A stretch of 64,000 nucleotides of DNA. Origin: Alphaproteobacteria bacterium. Lineage in GTDB: Bacteria; Pseudomonadota; Alphaproteobacteria; Caulobacterales; Maricaulaceae. Of the stretch, positions 28,151 to 37,538 are shown in pieces. Position 1 is the stretch's first letter, and every line of letters starts with the position of its first letter. The notes below the pieces were generated by a model. The model was not told the origin of the DNA, ran no database searches, and saw only the letters and a program-made list of their open reading frames with translations. Made by a program: the position numbers and the translations under genes. The DNA lies in NCBI GenBank assembly GCA_024278855.1, contig JAJRSJ010000004.1, positions 1-64,000 on the forward strand, read 5' to 3'.

Positions 28151-28261
28151 GATGGTCTCCGTAATTTTAAATTTAGCTATTCCTATTATTACAAACCGCA
28201 CAATGATAGCAAAACATATGCGGCTAACATTTTTGTGAACACTTAATCACCCGCCCCTTTT

Positions 28262-28365
28262 CCACTCATGCCCAACGACGAATGGGTATCCAGCGCATAA
28301 AGAGCGAGCATAGGCTCGCACATATTTGATAGGAGCTGGATTCCCGCTTTCGCGAGAATGAGCGG
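28262..28365. repeat. palindromic intergenic repeat, copy D
   Basis: 104 bases, same orientation as A and B. It keeps TATCCAGCG, TAAAGAG, a central hairpin (GCGAGCATAGGCTCGC), ACATATTTG, CTGGAT and the right arm CCCGCTTTCGCGAGAATGAG. The outer arms CCACTCATGCCCA and its partner have diverged. It lies 11 bases beyond the 3' end of the AT-rich orphan gene. Confidence 0.8.
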
Positions 28366-28376
28366 GGTTAATATAC

Positions 28377-29129
28377 CTAGTTTCTTGTGAAAACATGGTC
28401 AGCAAGTGATTCCATTTTGAGTATCCTACTTGAATCCACACACTGATCAATTCCCATCCCCCAATTTAAAAAATCTGTTGCATAATCCCAAACACTATCA
28501 GTAACCTGATCAGCCCACCTAGAGAGGAATTTTACACAAGTATTTTTTCGACCTTCAGTTCCCTCAAATTGAAACAAAACATTTCCTGGGACGGTCAGCC
28601 AAACTAGAAAGGGCTCTCTGTTCGCATTCATTTCATTCACAGCGGCTTCCCCAAAAGCGTTTTTTACAACACACCTATCCATTTCTGAGCCTTTTGTGCA
28701 AAAATGACTTGCACCAAAGTCATTGAGAAAATCATTTCGTGAAATCCCAAAATATATTTTTCCATTATAATATGTGTTACCTGATTTATTTGGTTGAAAG
28801 TATTTTAATAATGACTTTTTAAGCTTAACAGTGAAGTCATTTGTCTCCACTAAAGATGGTAAACTGCGAGAAATATCTCTTTCCCTATCATCTAAGTTCC
28901 CCAATTTCAGCCCATGATTTTCAATGCTATTTTTCATTGTCTTGTCAAGACGTGTACCGTGAAAGCAAACAAAGGTTTCCTTTCTTAGCCATTCATAAGC
29001 ACTGTCCACCAAATTATCATTGAAATGATAATAACCGTACTCATCATAATCTAATTGTTTTTTATTGGACGCTAAATGATTGGAAAACCTTGGTAACCAG
29101 GTGTCTAATTTATCATAATTAACAAACAC
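28377..29129 (-). CDS. AT-rich orphan protein with an FHGTR motif
   Basis: 250 residues, no family recognised. The segment FVCFHGTRLDKTMKNSIENHG has the HGT-x-n-GL shape seen in some ADP-ribosyltransferase-like proteins; this is only a resemblance. No signal peptide or membrane helix. The gene is clearly richer in A+T than purA or serA and uses a GTG start with a purine-rich GGAG just upstream, inside the end of a thiC-tail-like segment. It is bracketed by that segment and by palindromic repeat D, so it is probably a recently acquired gene. Such a setting would suit a toxin, effector or defence protein, but nothing proves it. Confidence 0.6.
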   Translation of the reverse strand: MFVNYDKLDTWLPRFSNHLASNKKQLDYDEYGYYHFNDNLVDSAYEWLRKETFVCFHGTRLDKTMKNSIENHGLKLGNLDDRERDISRSLPSLVETNDFTVKLKKSLLKYFQPNKSGNTYYNGKIYFGISRNDFLNDFGASHFCTKGSEMDRCVVKNAFGEAAVNEMNANREPFLVWLTVPGNVLFQFEGTEGRKNTCVKFLSRWADQVTDSVWDYATDFLNWGMGIDQCVDSSRILKMESLADHVFTRN

Positions 29130-29131
29130 TC

Positions 29132-29188
29132 CTACTCTCCAGTCTCCAAATAAATTTTACCCACTATTTCTTTACACTTGCCCTGCGT
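29132..29188 (-). repeat. thiC-tail-like segment after purA
   Basis: 57 bases ending in codons for IYLETGE and a TAG. Its last 24 bases agree at 22 positions with the last 24 of the thiC-tail copy at 18874-18930; the first 33 agree at only about half. It begins 4 bases after the purA stop and ends just before the GTG of the AT-rich orphan, so here too the segment is followed directly by an accessory gene. There is no start codon in its frame; it is not a gene. Confidence 0.6.
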
Positions 29189-29192
29189 ACCC

Positions 29193-30485
29193 CTAAGCCT
29201 TAAACGGGTCGCGCATCAAGATCGTGTCTTCCCGCTCTGGTGAGGTTGAAATCATGGCGGCGGGGACACCGATTAGTTCTTCGAGGCGGCGGATATATTT
29301 AATAGCCTGTGCGGGGAGGTCGGCCGTGGTGCGCGCACCAACCGTGGTATCACTCCACCCTTCCATAGTCTCGTAAATCGGCTCAACTGCGGCCTGATCG
29401 GCGGCACTGGCCGGGAAGCGGCGCAAACGCTGATCGCCTAACTTATAGCCAATACATATTTTGATTTCCGGCATACCGTCCAGCACGTCAATTTTCGTGA
29501 GGGCAATGCCGTCTATACCGCCAATGGTAATAGCTTGGCGCACCATAACCGCATCAAACCAACCGCAACGTCTTTGCCGCCCGGTCACCGTGCCAAATTC
29601 ATGGCCGCGTTCACCGAGGCGTTGCCCGACATCATCACAAAGCTCGGTCGGGAAAGGCCCCTCTCCGACCCGGGTCGTATAAGCTTTGGTAATCCCCAAA
29701 ACATAAGACAAAGCCCGTGGCCCCATGCCGGAGCCGCCCGCAGCTTGTCCGGCAATTGTATTGGAAGATGTCACGAACGGGTATGTACCGTGGTCAATAT
29801 CGAGCATAGCCCCTTGAGCGCCCTCAAACAATATGCGCTTGTCGGCCCGCGATGCTTTGTCAAGCTCGTGCCAGACCGGCCCGGAAAACGGCAGTATTTT
29901 GGGTGCAATCTCCAGTAGTTTCTGGGTCAACTCGTCCGCGTCCGCAGGCCCGTGCCCCAAACCCTGACGCAGGGCATTGTGGTGATGGAGCAAATTCGCA
30001 ACCCGCGCAGCAAGTCCAGTCTCGTCCGCCAAGTCGCAAACGCGAATAGCCCGCCGCGCCACCTGGTCCTCATAGGCCGGGCCGATACCGCGCTTGGTGG
30101 TGCCAATTTTAACACCGTCAGTGCGGTTTTCACGAATAGCATCAAGCTCGCCGTGAATAGGCAGGATTAAGGTCGCGGTTTCGGAAATGATCAAATTATC
30201 AGCGGTGATTTTAATGCCTTGCTCGCGGACACGGGCCATCTCAGCGACCAAAGCCCACGGATCAACCACCACGCCATTGCCAATCACCGACATTTTATCA
30301 CCGCGCACCACGCCCGAAGGCAGGAGCGATAATTTATACACGGTACCGTCAATAACAAGCGTATGCCCCGCATTATGCCCGCCTTGGAAGCGCACAATAA
30401 CATCGGCCCGGTTTGACAGCCAGTCCACAATTTTACCTTTGCCTTCATCACCCCATTGAGAGCCGACCACTACTACATTTGCCAC
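29193..30485 (-). CDS. purA: adenylosuccinate synthetase
   Basis: Cytoplasmic enzyme joining IMP and aspartate with GTP, first step to AMP. 430 residues, the usual length. N-terminal P-loop [16 protein letters not shown], catalytic His in [10 protein letters not shown], the [11 protein letters not shown] loop and the C-terminal [12 protein letters not shown] are all present. ATG at 30485. It sits 85 bases downstream of serA on the same strand. No regulatory motif recognised. Confidence 0.98.
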   Translation of the reverse strand: MANVVVVGSQWGDEGKGKIVDWLSNRADVIVRFQGGHNAGHTLVIDGTVYKLSLLPSGVVRGDKMSVIGNGVVVDPWALVAEMARVREQGIKITADNLIISETATLILPIHGELDAIRENRTDGVKIGTTKRGIGPAYEDQVARRAIRVCDLADETGLAARVANLLHHHNALRQGLGHGPADADELTQKLLEIAPKILPFSGPVWHELDKASRADKRILFEGAQGAMLDIDHGTYPFVTSSNTIAGQAAGGSGMGPRALSYVLGITKAYTTRVGEGPFPTELCDDVGQRLGERGHEFGTVTGRQRRCGWFDAVMVRQAITIGGIDGIALTKIDVLDGMPEIKICIGYKLGDQRLRRFPASAADQAAVEPIYETMEGWSDTTVGARTTADLPAQAIKYIRRLEELIGVPAAMISTSPEREDTILMRDPFKA

Positions 30486-30570
30486 TAAAAAATCCTTTGA
30501 TTAAACTAGACTAACAGACAACCCGAATGTCTCTAGCACAGTGATTTTGCTTTGTGCAGAAAAACCTGCT

Positions 30571-32145
30571 TTAAAAATTTAAAGATTTGGCGAATTCTAC
30601 CTGGTCAATATTGCGCACAGCTCGTTCGGTTTCCGCGCTCACTGGCCCGTCCACCGAGACCAGACAAAGCGCCCGGCCGCCTTGCGCATCCCGCCCGAGG
30701 GAAAATGTAGCTATATTGACTTTACTGTCGCCCAATAGCGTACCGAGAGCCCCGATAAATCCGGGTTTATCCGCATTACGCACATAAAGCATGTTTGGCG
30801 CAAAACCTGCATCCATAGCCACGCCAAACAGGTTAAGCAAGCGCGGCTCGCCGCCGTATAGTGAACCTGTGACCTCTAGTGTGCGGTCACCCAAATCAAT
30901 AATTAGCTTGATCAAATTATCCTGATTGCCGGCATCTTCGCGGGTCGATTCCTTAACATCAATACCCCGGTCAGCGGCAATCGCAGGTGCAGAGACCATA
31001 TTGACCTCGCTCATCATGGGCGACAACAGGCCCGACAATGCGGCCGCCGTCATGGGTTTGGTGTTCAGCTCGGCCACATCACCCATATAACAAAACTCGG
31101 CCGCCTTGATTGGCTCTTCCAATAATTGCCCGCTCAGTGCGCCCAGTTTTTCCGCCAAATCCACGAACGGCCCCAGGCGCGGGGCTTCTTCGGCGCTAAT
31201 AGACGGCATGTTCAGCGCATTGGTCACGGCACCGCTCAACAGGAAATCCGCCATTTGTTCGGCCACTTGCACGGCGACATTTTCTTGGGCCTCCAAAGTG
31301 GACGCACCCAGATGCGGTGTGGCGATAAAGTGTTTGGTTCCGAACAGCGGATTTTCTTTAGCCGGTTCGCTCTCAAACACATCCAGTGCCGCCGCGCGGA
31401 TATGGCCGTTGTCCAGATATTCTTTCAAGGCCACTTCGTCCACCAAACCACCACGAGCCGCATTGACCAAAATAAGTCCCGGCTTGGTTTTGGCCAAAGC
31501 TTCGCGGTTAACAATGCCTCGTGTGCCGTCCGTAAGCGGTGTGTGCAAGGTGATGGCATCGGAACGCTTGAAAATGTCGTCAAGTTCAACCTTTTCCACG
31601 CCGAGTGCCACGGCCTTTTCTGGTGTCAAATACGGGTCATAGGCAATGACTTTCATCTTCAGTGCCAAAGCCCGCTCGGCCACCAGTGCACCAATATTGC
31701 CGCAGCCAATAACGCCGAGGGTTTTGTTGAAAAGCTCAATGCCTTTGAAATCCGCCTTGGGCCATTCGCCCGCCTGGGTACGGATGGACGCCGCCGGGAT
31801 TTGCCGTGCGCATGACAACAATAATGCAATCGCATGTTCCGCCGTGGTGATCGCATTGCCGAACGGCGTATTCATCACCACAATACCGCGCGCCGTTGCC
31901 GCCTTTTTGTCGATATTGTCCGTGCCGATACCGGCCCGGCCAATGACTTTAAGGTTTGTCGCAGCATTGATAATATCCGCGTCCGGTCTGGTGCTTGAAC
32001 GTACCGCCAGCCCGTCATATTCCGGGATGATTTTGATCAGCTCGTCTTTGGAAAGTCCGGTGATGACATCCACATCAACACCTCTATTTTTAAATACACG
32101 TCTAGCCTCATCCGACATTTTGTCAGCAATTAACACTCTAGCCAT
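30571..32145 (-). CDS. serA: D-3-phosphoglycerate dehydrogenase
   Basis: First enzyme of serine synthesis: oxidises 3-phosphoglycerate with NAD. 524 residues, the long form with an extra (ASB) domain and a C-terminal ACT domain. NAD-binding motif GVIGCGNIGALVAERA, active-site residues in NAARGGLVDE and the His of HLGASTLEAQ are visible. The ACT domain at the end (VRNADKPGFIGALGTLLGDSKVNIA) binds serine in related enzymes, suggesting feedback control. It follows serC by 23 bases, so the two steps share an operon. Confidence 0.97.
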   Translation of the reverse strand: MARVLIADKMSDEARRVFKNRGVDVDVITGLSKDELIKIIPEYDGLAVRSSTRPDADIINAATNLKVIGRAGIGTDNIDKKAATARGIVVMNTPFGNAITTAEHAIALLLSCARQIPAASIRTQAGEWPKADFKGIELFNKTLGVIGCGNIGALVAERALALKMKVIAYDPYLTPEKAVALGVEKVELDDIFKRSDAITLHTPLTDGTRGIVNREALAKTKPGLILVNAARGGLVDEVALKEYLDNGHIRAAALDVFESEPAKENPLFGTKHFIATPHLGASTLEAQENVAVQVAEQMADFLLSGAVTNALNMPSISAEEAPRLGPFVDLAEKLGALSGQLLEEPIKAAEFCYMGDVAELNTKPMTAAALSGLLSPMMSEVNMVSAPAIAADRGIDVKESTREDAGNQDNLIKLIIDLGDRTLEVTGSLYGGEPRLLNLFGVAMDAGFAPNMLYVRNADKPGFIGALGTLLGDSKVNIATFSLGRDAQGGRALCLVSVDGPVSAETERAVRNIDQVEFAKSLNF

Positions 32146-32168
32146 GAGCGTTCTCCTTGTAAAAAACT

Positions 32169-33359
32169 TTAATTAAAAGTGGCGGCGCATTGGGTTTCGA
32201 ACCCCCATCCCAGCCACGGGATCAAGCGTTCAATATCCTGCTTACCGATGAGACCCGACGCCCAGACCCGAAAGCCCGGAGGCGCGGTGCGGTAGGAACC
32301 AAAATCATAAGCCACGCCCAAATCGCTAATCATTTTAACAATCCCAGACGCAAAGGCCGATTGTGCGCTCGCATCCAGAGCCAAAAAGCGCGGATCCACG
32401 ATTTTCATACATACACCAGTATTGGAGCGCTGCTCAGGCACAGCGCACAGATTTCCAATCCACGGTGTCTTGTCCATCCAGTCTTGCAAAAAGGCAAAGT
32501 TTTCATCAGCCCGGTCATGCATCCACTGCAGACCACCCTTTTGGCCGCCTTGGTCACGCACCCATTTCAAGGTCTCGATATGGTCTTCGGCGCACATCAA
32601 AGACGGGGTGTTGAGGGTCGAGCCTTCAAACAAAGCCTCGTTAAGCTTGCCGTTTTTGGTCATGCGGAAAATCTTCGGCAATGGCCAAGGCGGCGTATAG
32701 CTTTCGAGACGCTCCACCGCATGCGGCGACAAAATAATCATGCCGTGGCCAGCCTCCCCGCCCATGTTTTTCTGCCAGGAATAAGTGGTCACATCCAGCT
32801 TGTCCCAAGGTAGCTCTTGGGCAAAGGCTGCGGACGTCGCATCACAAATTGTCACGCCCTTACGGTCAGCCGGGATGAAATCGGCGTTAGGCACCCGTAC
32901 CCCGCCGGTGGTACCGTTCCAGGTAAAGACCAAATCCCGGTCACCCGTATATTGGGACAAATCAGGCAATTCGCCGTAATCGGCCTTGAGAATCCGAAGA
33001 TCGTCTAGCGGCAATTGGCTCTCCGCATCGGTAATCCAAGCATAGCCAAAATTTTCCCAAGCCGCCACATCAACACCGCGCGGACCGAGCATTGACCACA
33101 TGGCCATTTCAACCGCGCCCGTATCGGAGGCTGGCACAATAGCAATGCGGTGCGTATCCGGCACTTGCAAAACTTCGCGGGTAAGGTCAATAACTTCGCG
33201 TAAAACCTGCTTGCCCAACGGGCTACGGTGCGAACGGCCAAGGGCCGCGTCTTTAAGAAAATCCGGTGTCCAACCAGGGCGTTTACGAGAAGGCCCAGGC
33301 GAAAATCGTCCATCAACGGGCTTCACCCCCGGTTTAGGGAGCGGCGTTACTACAGTCAT
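32169..33359 (-). CDS. serC: phosphoserine aminotransferase
   Basis: PLP enzyme converting 3-phosphohydroxypyruvate and glutamate to phosphoserine; in the same operon as serA, the preceding step. About 396 residues, of the archaeal/alphaproteobacterial type with the N-terminal RFSPGPSRKRPGW and GRSHRSPLGK. The PLP lysine lies in YSWQKNMGGEAGHG. The ATG at 33359 has GGAGAC close upstream and matches the family's start; the frame extends to 33425. Confidence 0.95.
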   Translation of the reverse strand: MTVVTPLPKPGVKPVDGRFSPGPSRKRPGWTPDFLKDAALGRSHRSPLGKQVLREVIDLTREVLQVPDTHRIAIVPASDTGAVEMAMWSMLGPRGVDVAAWENFGYAWITDAESQLPLDDLRILKADYGELPDLSQYTGDRDLVFTWNGTTGGVRVPNADFIPADRKGVTICDATSAAFAQELPWDKLDVTTYSWQKNMGGEAGHGMIILSPHAVERLESYTPPWPLPKIFRMTKNGKLNEALFEGSTLNTPSLMCAEDHIETLKWVRDQGGQKGGLQWMHDRADENFAFLQDWMDKTPWIGNLCAVPEQRSNTGVCMKIVDPRFLALDASAQSAFASGIVKMISDLGVAYDFGSYRTAPPGFRVWASGLIGKQDIERLIPWLGWGFETQCAATFN

Positions 33360-33474
33360 ATAAGTCTCCAAACGAGCGCGTTTTTGTACGCCCGGAAAAA
33401 ACAACGCCCTAGTGGGAGGACGCAACCCGGCGCTTATATGGGAGATTTGCTGTCAGCGGTCAAGCGGGCTTTTC

Positions 33475-33891
33475 TTAAACCTTAACCGTCTCCATCAACT
33501 CAATCAAAGTTCCGGTGAAATCCTTGGGATGGATAAATATCACGGGCGTGCCGTGGGCGCCTATGCGCGGCTCATTAAGCACGGTTGCGCCTTTTTTCTC
33601 CATATGGGCTTTGGCGGCGTATATATCCTTTACCTCGAAACAAATATGATGTTGAGCGCCCTTGGGGTGTTTTTTTAGGAAGTTTTCTATGGGTGAGCCC
33701 TGGCCGTAGGGTTCGATCAGTTCGATCTGGCCCGTAGGTAGATTGACGAAGCTATATCTGACCCCTTGCGCCGCAAGTGTTTTGGGGCGGGGGATGTCTT
33801 TGATACCGAATAATTTACGGTAAGGCTTCACCGCTTCTTTAATGGACGGAACGGCGATGCCGATATGGTTGAGCGGGCCTATGATACTCAT
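33475..33891 (-). CDS. mce: methylmalonyl-CoA epimerase
   Basis: Glyoxalase-fold enzyme interconverting the two stereoisomers of methylmalonyl-CoA, needed for propionyl-CoA use. About 138 residues with the pattern LNHIGIAVPSIKEAV, then a metal-binding His in QHHICFEV and a final Glu in GTLIELME. Starts at ATG 33891 (AAGG upstream), or at GTG 33897 overlapping the rnj stop; either way coupled to rnj. No methylmalonyl-CoA mutase is in the window. Confidence 0.9.
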   Translation of the reverse strand: MSIIGPLNHIGIAVPSIKEAVKPYRKLFGIKDIPRPKTLAAQGVRYSFVNLPTGQIELIEPYGQGSPIENFLKKHPKGAQHHICFEVKDIYAAKAHMEKKGATVLNEPRIGAHGTPVIFIHPKDFTGTLIELMETVKV

Positions 33892-33893
33892 GT

Positions 33894-35600
33894 TCACACC
33901 TTTATGGCTATGGTTTCGATCAATGCCCGTTTGCCGGTTTTATTTCGGACAAATTTGCGCACACGGGCCGTGATTTTGGCTTCAATCTCGTCTTCGTCGG
34001 TACGGTCGCTTTTGCGCATCGCGTTAAATGCGGCTTCGGCTTTGTCAGCGACCTCGTCGAGCAATTTTTCCAGCAATTTTCCGTTCTCCCCTTCGGGAAA
34101 GCCGTTGATACGCGGGTCTGGCCCGCCGATCAACCTGCCGCGGCTATCGACCACCAAAGCGATAGATATATGCCCGGCATAGGCCATTTTTTGACGCTCG
34201 CGCAGGGAGTAATCATCGGCGCTAATAATTTCGCCGCAGTCTTCGTGCAAGCGACCACTCGGGACAATATCGATAATTTTCGCTCCTTTTTTGGACAGCA
34301 AAATCAACTCGCCGTTATGGGGCGCAATCGTGTGCTTGACCTGTAGGGCTTTTGCCAGTTTTTCGTGTTCTAGCAAATGCCGCCGCTCGCCGTGTACGGG
34401 GATAGCGATATGCGGCCTGGCCCAAGCATACATTTCTTTCAACTCATCGCGGCACGGGTGGCCGGAGACATGAATATCCCGGTCTTTTTCCGTAACAATT
34501 TCTATGCCCTGGTCCACGAGCGCGTTTTGCATGGCGAAAATGCCTTTCTCATTACCCGGAATAATTTTGGACGAAAATATCACCACATCACCTTTGCCAA
34601 ATTTTACGGTACGGTGTTCCCCGCGTGCGATGCGGGTAAGGGCGGCTCGCGGCTCGCCTTGGGAGCCTGTACACAGATACAGTATATGCTCAACCGGCAG
34701 GCTCTCGGCTTCGTCCTCAGAGACGATGTTTTTTATATGCTTCAACAGCCCGACCGCTTTGGCGGCTTCGACCATGCGCAGCATGGAGCGACCGATTAGA
34801 CATACCGAGCGGTCATTTTCTTTGGCCGCCGTCATAACGCTTTCGAGGCGGGCCACATTGGAAGCAAAGCTCGCCACCGCCACACCGCGCCCTGCGTATT
34901 CGCCGATCAATTTTATCAACTCTTTGCGCACTCCGGCCTCGGAGCCCGACACGCCGGGCGAAAACACATTGGTGCTGTCACACACCATAGCCAACACGCC
35001 CTCGTCGCCGACGGCACGCAAAGCCGCAGCGTCAACGCTATCGCCGATCCCCGGCTCCGGGTCGATTTTCCAATCCCCCGTGTGCAGGATTAACCCGGCA
35101 GGCGTGCGAATTACCAAAGCGTTCGGTTCGGGAATAGAATGGGTCAGGGTGATCAGCTCTATGTCAAACGGCCCAAGCGAAAACCGACCTCTAAGCGGGA
35201 TTTCGTGCAAAGGCACTTCGCCCAACAAACCCACTTCCGCCAACCGCCCTTGCGTCAAATACATGGTAAAAGGCGTCGCGTAAACCGGCACGCGAATGCG
35301 TGTCCACAACCGGGCCAACGCCCCCATATGGTCTTCATGAGCATGGGTCAGGATGATGCCCAATATATTTTTTCGGATTTGGTAGATAAATTCTATATCC
35401 GGCATGATAATGTCTATGCCGGGCGTCTCCGCATTACCGAAAGTTACCCCAATATCGACGATAATCCATTTGCGCTTATGGGCCGGGCCAAATCCGTATA
35501 AATTCAAATTCATACCAATTTCACCGCAGCCGCCAAGGGGCAGGAACACCAGCTCGTCTAGAGCCTTTCCGGTGTATTTTGAATCAATTTGATGGGTCAT
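33894..35600 (-). CDS. rnj: ribonuclease J
   Basis: Metallo-beta-lactamase/beta-CASP ribonuclease that processes and degrades RNA. About 568 residues. The Zn-binding motif HAHEDHMGAL near residue 80, HTGDWKIDP, and the beta-CASP part (CTGSQGEPRAAL, SGHPCRDELKEMY, PVHGERRHL) are intact, followed by a C-terminal domain. The ATG at 35600 gives MTHQIDSKYTGK; the upstream extension in the same frame lies within inverted-repeat sequence and is not included. Found between mce and coaX, the common alphaproteobacterial order. Confidence 0.96.
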   Translation of the reverse strand: MTHQIDSKYTGKALDELVFLPLGGCGEIGMNLNLYGFGPAHKRKWIIVDIGVTFGNAETPGIDIIMPDIEFIYQIRKNILGIILTHAHEDHMGALARLWTRIRVPVYATPFTMYLTQGRLAEVGLLGEVPLHEIPLRGRFSLGPFDIELITLTHSIPEPNALVIRTPAGLILHTGDWKIDPEPGIGDSVDAAALRAVGDEGVLAMVCDSTNVFSPGVSGSEAGVRKELIKLIGEYAGRGVAVASFASNVARLESVMTAAKENDRSVCLIGRSMLRMVEAAKAVGLLKHIKNIVSEDEAESLPVEHILYLCTGSQGEPRAALTRIARGEHRTVKFGKGDVVIFSSKIIPGNEKGIFAMQNALVDQGIEIVTEKDRDIHVSGHPCRDELKEMYAWARPHIAIPVHGERRHLLEHEKLAKALQVKHTIAPHNGELILLSKKGAKIIDIVPSGRLHEDCGEIISADDYSLRERQKMAYAGHISIALVVDSRGRLIGGPDPRINGFPEGENGKLLEKLLDEVADKAEAAFNAMRKSDRTDEDEIEAKITARVRKFVRNKTGKRALIETIAIKV

Positions 35601-35824
35601 ATCTGCTCGCTCGGGCAGGCGCGGTGCGCGGTGCGACATTCGTGTCGGACAAGCGACGCAACGCACCCGGCGGGCAGATATGACCCACCGCAGGTTAGCT
35701 TCTCCCGCACGCTGGACGTCGTTGGCCCCCGGTTATGGCAAATAAGGCCACTGCACGTGGCCTGCCTAGCCAGCGAACGGGAAAAACTAGTCAAATGCTT
35801 CAAAATACACCGGAAAGGCTCTAG
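35558..35824. repeat. inverted repeats spanning the rnj start and the rnj-coaX gap
   Basis: 26 bases at 35558-35583, inside codons 6-15 of rnj, are exactly repeated in reverse complement at 35799-35824, just after the coaX stop. A second pair, TGGGTCATATCTGC (35593-35606) and 35674-35687, covers the rnj start codon; the sequence between has further GC-rich pairing. So part of the 5' end of rnj has been copied in inverted orientation into the gap. A transcript through this would fold over the rnj start. A 79-codon frame here, overlapping coaX, appears to be a by-product. Confidence 0.75.
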
Positions 35825-35832
35825 TTTGTTTT

Positions 35833-36612
35833 TCATCTGTTTTCTTTCGTGTTCATGCGCCAGATTTGCAATAATCCGTCTATGGTCAAATGGGCGTCAT
35901 AATGGTCTATACGTTTCGAAGCACCGGCAAATAATGACGCCACCCCGCCAGTACCTATAACCGTAAAGTTCCGGTTGTCCTCGGTTTTTATCTTGTCAAT
36001 AAGCCCGTCGATAAGGGCTATATATCCCCAAAAAATTCCGGATTGCATAGCTTCAACCGTGCCGCGTCCTATGACATTATCCGGTTTTTTAATGGCAATG
36101 CGCGGTAATTTCGCCGCCGCATCATGCAAGGCCCGCAAGGATAAATTGATGCCCGGCGCGATGATACCACCTTCAAAATCACCATTGCCGCAGATAATAT
36201 CAAATGTGGTTGCGGTGCCGGAATCGACCAATATTAACGGGCCTTCGTATTTATTGTGAGCGCCAACCGCATTGACCAACCGGTCCGCGCCGACCTCTTT
36301 TGGATTTGCCAATGTGACCTTTGCGCCGAGTTCCACGCCGGTTTCGCCGACAATCATCGGTTCAACATCCAGATGCCGTCTGGCCAGATTGCGCATATGA
36401 AACAAGGCTTGCGGCACAACGGTGGAAATAATACAGCCGTTAATGTCAGAGAACTTTAGCCCTTGCATCATCATGAGATGATACAGCCAAACCGCATATT
36501 CGTCCGCCGTGCGGGCATCATTGGTCTCGATACGCCATTCAACCACCCAGGTTTCTCCGTCGTGAATAGCAAACAAAGTATTGGTATTGCCCGTGTCTAT
36601 TGCCAGTAACAT
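35833..36612 (-). CDS. coaX: type III pantothenate kinase
   Basis: First step of coenzyme A synthesis: phosphorylates pantothenate. 259 residues. ASKHA-fold motifs: [11 protein letters not shown] at the N-terminus, [25 protein letters not shown] and [16 protein letters not shown] near the end. Type III enzymes need a monovalent cation and resist CoA feedback. It lies between birA and rnj, as is common in alphaproteobacteria. Confidence 0.95.
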   Translation of the reverse strand: MLLAIDTGNTNTLFAIHDGETWVVEWRIETNDARTADEYAVWLYHLMMMQGLKFSDINGCIISTVVPQALFHMRNLARRHLDVEPMIVGETGVELGAKVTLANPKEVGADRLVNAVGAHNKYEGPLILVDSGTATTFDIICGNGDFEGGIIAPGINLSLRALHDAAAKLPRIAIKKPDNVIGRGTVEAMQSGIFWGYIALIDGLIDKIKTEDNRNFTVIGTGGVASLFAGASKRIDHYDAHLTIDGLLQIWRMNTKENR

Positions 36613-36793
36613 AAACTCTCCTTATTTATGGCGCTCACGGCAGTGCGCAAAAAGCGCACGCCTGCGCGGGCGCGGCGCATTAGCGCCGACGGGCAGTCGC
36701 CCTCTTCCGCTCGTCCCGGCGAAGGTCGGGAACCTCGCTGCACTCGGTACTTCATCATTTTATCAACTCCGGGTTAACTACTTTAACACGTTT

Positions 36794-37525
36794 CTATATT
36801 TTTTCTCGCGAAAAGAAAACATCCCCTGCATGGATTTTCACAAGTTCGCCAGACTTGGTTTTAATCTCCAAAGCACCGTCCACGTCCAGACCGATTGCGG
36901 TTCCCACTATAGTTTCGTTGACGAGCCGCGCCGTAACCGGCCCGCCCATACCTGGAGCGCACCCTATCCAGGCATCGCGTATGGGCGCGAATCCGTCCTT
37001 GTCATACACAATACTCCAGTGCTCAAACCGACCGATCAACCTGTCCAAAACCTGACTATAATCCTGGCTCTGGTCAGGGGCAAAATATGCCAGTGCACTT
37101 ACGGGCCTGTGCTCATAGTCGGGCGCATTTATCAGGTTGATCCCAATCCCAACAGCCACCCAAGCTTGGCCCATATCCGTGCCGCTTTCCAGCAATATTC
37201 CGGCAAGCTTTTGGCCGTTGACCAATATATCATTGGGCCATTTAATTTTAGTTTGGCCATTTTCCATGCAATGATCAACGCAATCATAGACCGCAAGGGC
37301 GGCAACAAAACTTAGGCGGGCGGCTTTTGCCAAATCTCCGTCTACCGGATACAGACCCGTGGCAAATAGATTGCCCGGTTGCGACACCCATTCCCGACCA
37401 CGCCGGCCAACACCCCTAGTCTGGGTTTTGGCCGTAACCCAAAGGGGGCCAAAATCACCCTTGGCGGCTAATCTTTTGGCCTCGGAATTGGTGGAATCAA
37501 TTTCGTCAAATGCGATCAGGCGCAT
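36794..37525 (-). CDS. birA: biotin-protein ligase
   Basis: Activates biotin and attaches it to carboxylase subunits. About 243 residues, the short form without the N-terminal DNA-binding domain, so it should not repress biotin genes itself. The biotin-binding segment GRRGREW, KWPNDILVNGQKLAGIL and the C-terminal domain are visible. The ATG at 37525 matches the family's usual start (RLIAFDEIDSTNSEAKRLA); the frame extends upstream into nuoN without family support. It is the gene after nuoN in the same direction; downstream 180 bases to coaX hold GC-rich palindromes but no gene. Confidence 0.93.
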   Translation of the reverse strand: MRLIAFDEIDSTNSEAKRLAAKGDFGPLWVTAKTQTRGVGRRGREWVSQPGNLFATGLYPVDGDLAKAARLSFVAALAVYDCVDHCMENGQTKIKWPNDILVNGQKLAGILLESGTDMGQAWVAVGIGINLINAPDYEHRPVSALAYFAPDQSQDYSQVLDRLIGRFEHWSIVYDKDGFAPIRDAWIGCAPGMGGPVTARLVNETIVGTAIGLDVDGALEIKTKSGELVKIHAGDVFFSREKI

Positions 37526-37538
37526 TAAATCAGACACA

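Noticed and set aside
35597-35836. 79-codon frame overlapping the coaX stop
   Set aside because: It is made of inverted-repeat sequence copied from rnj and GC-rich palindrome; the peptide shows no protein-like pattern.
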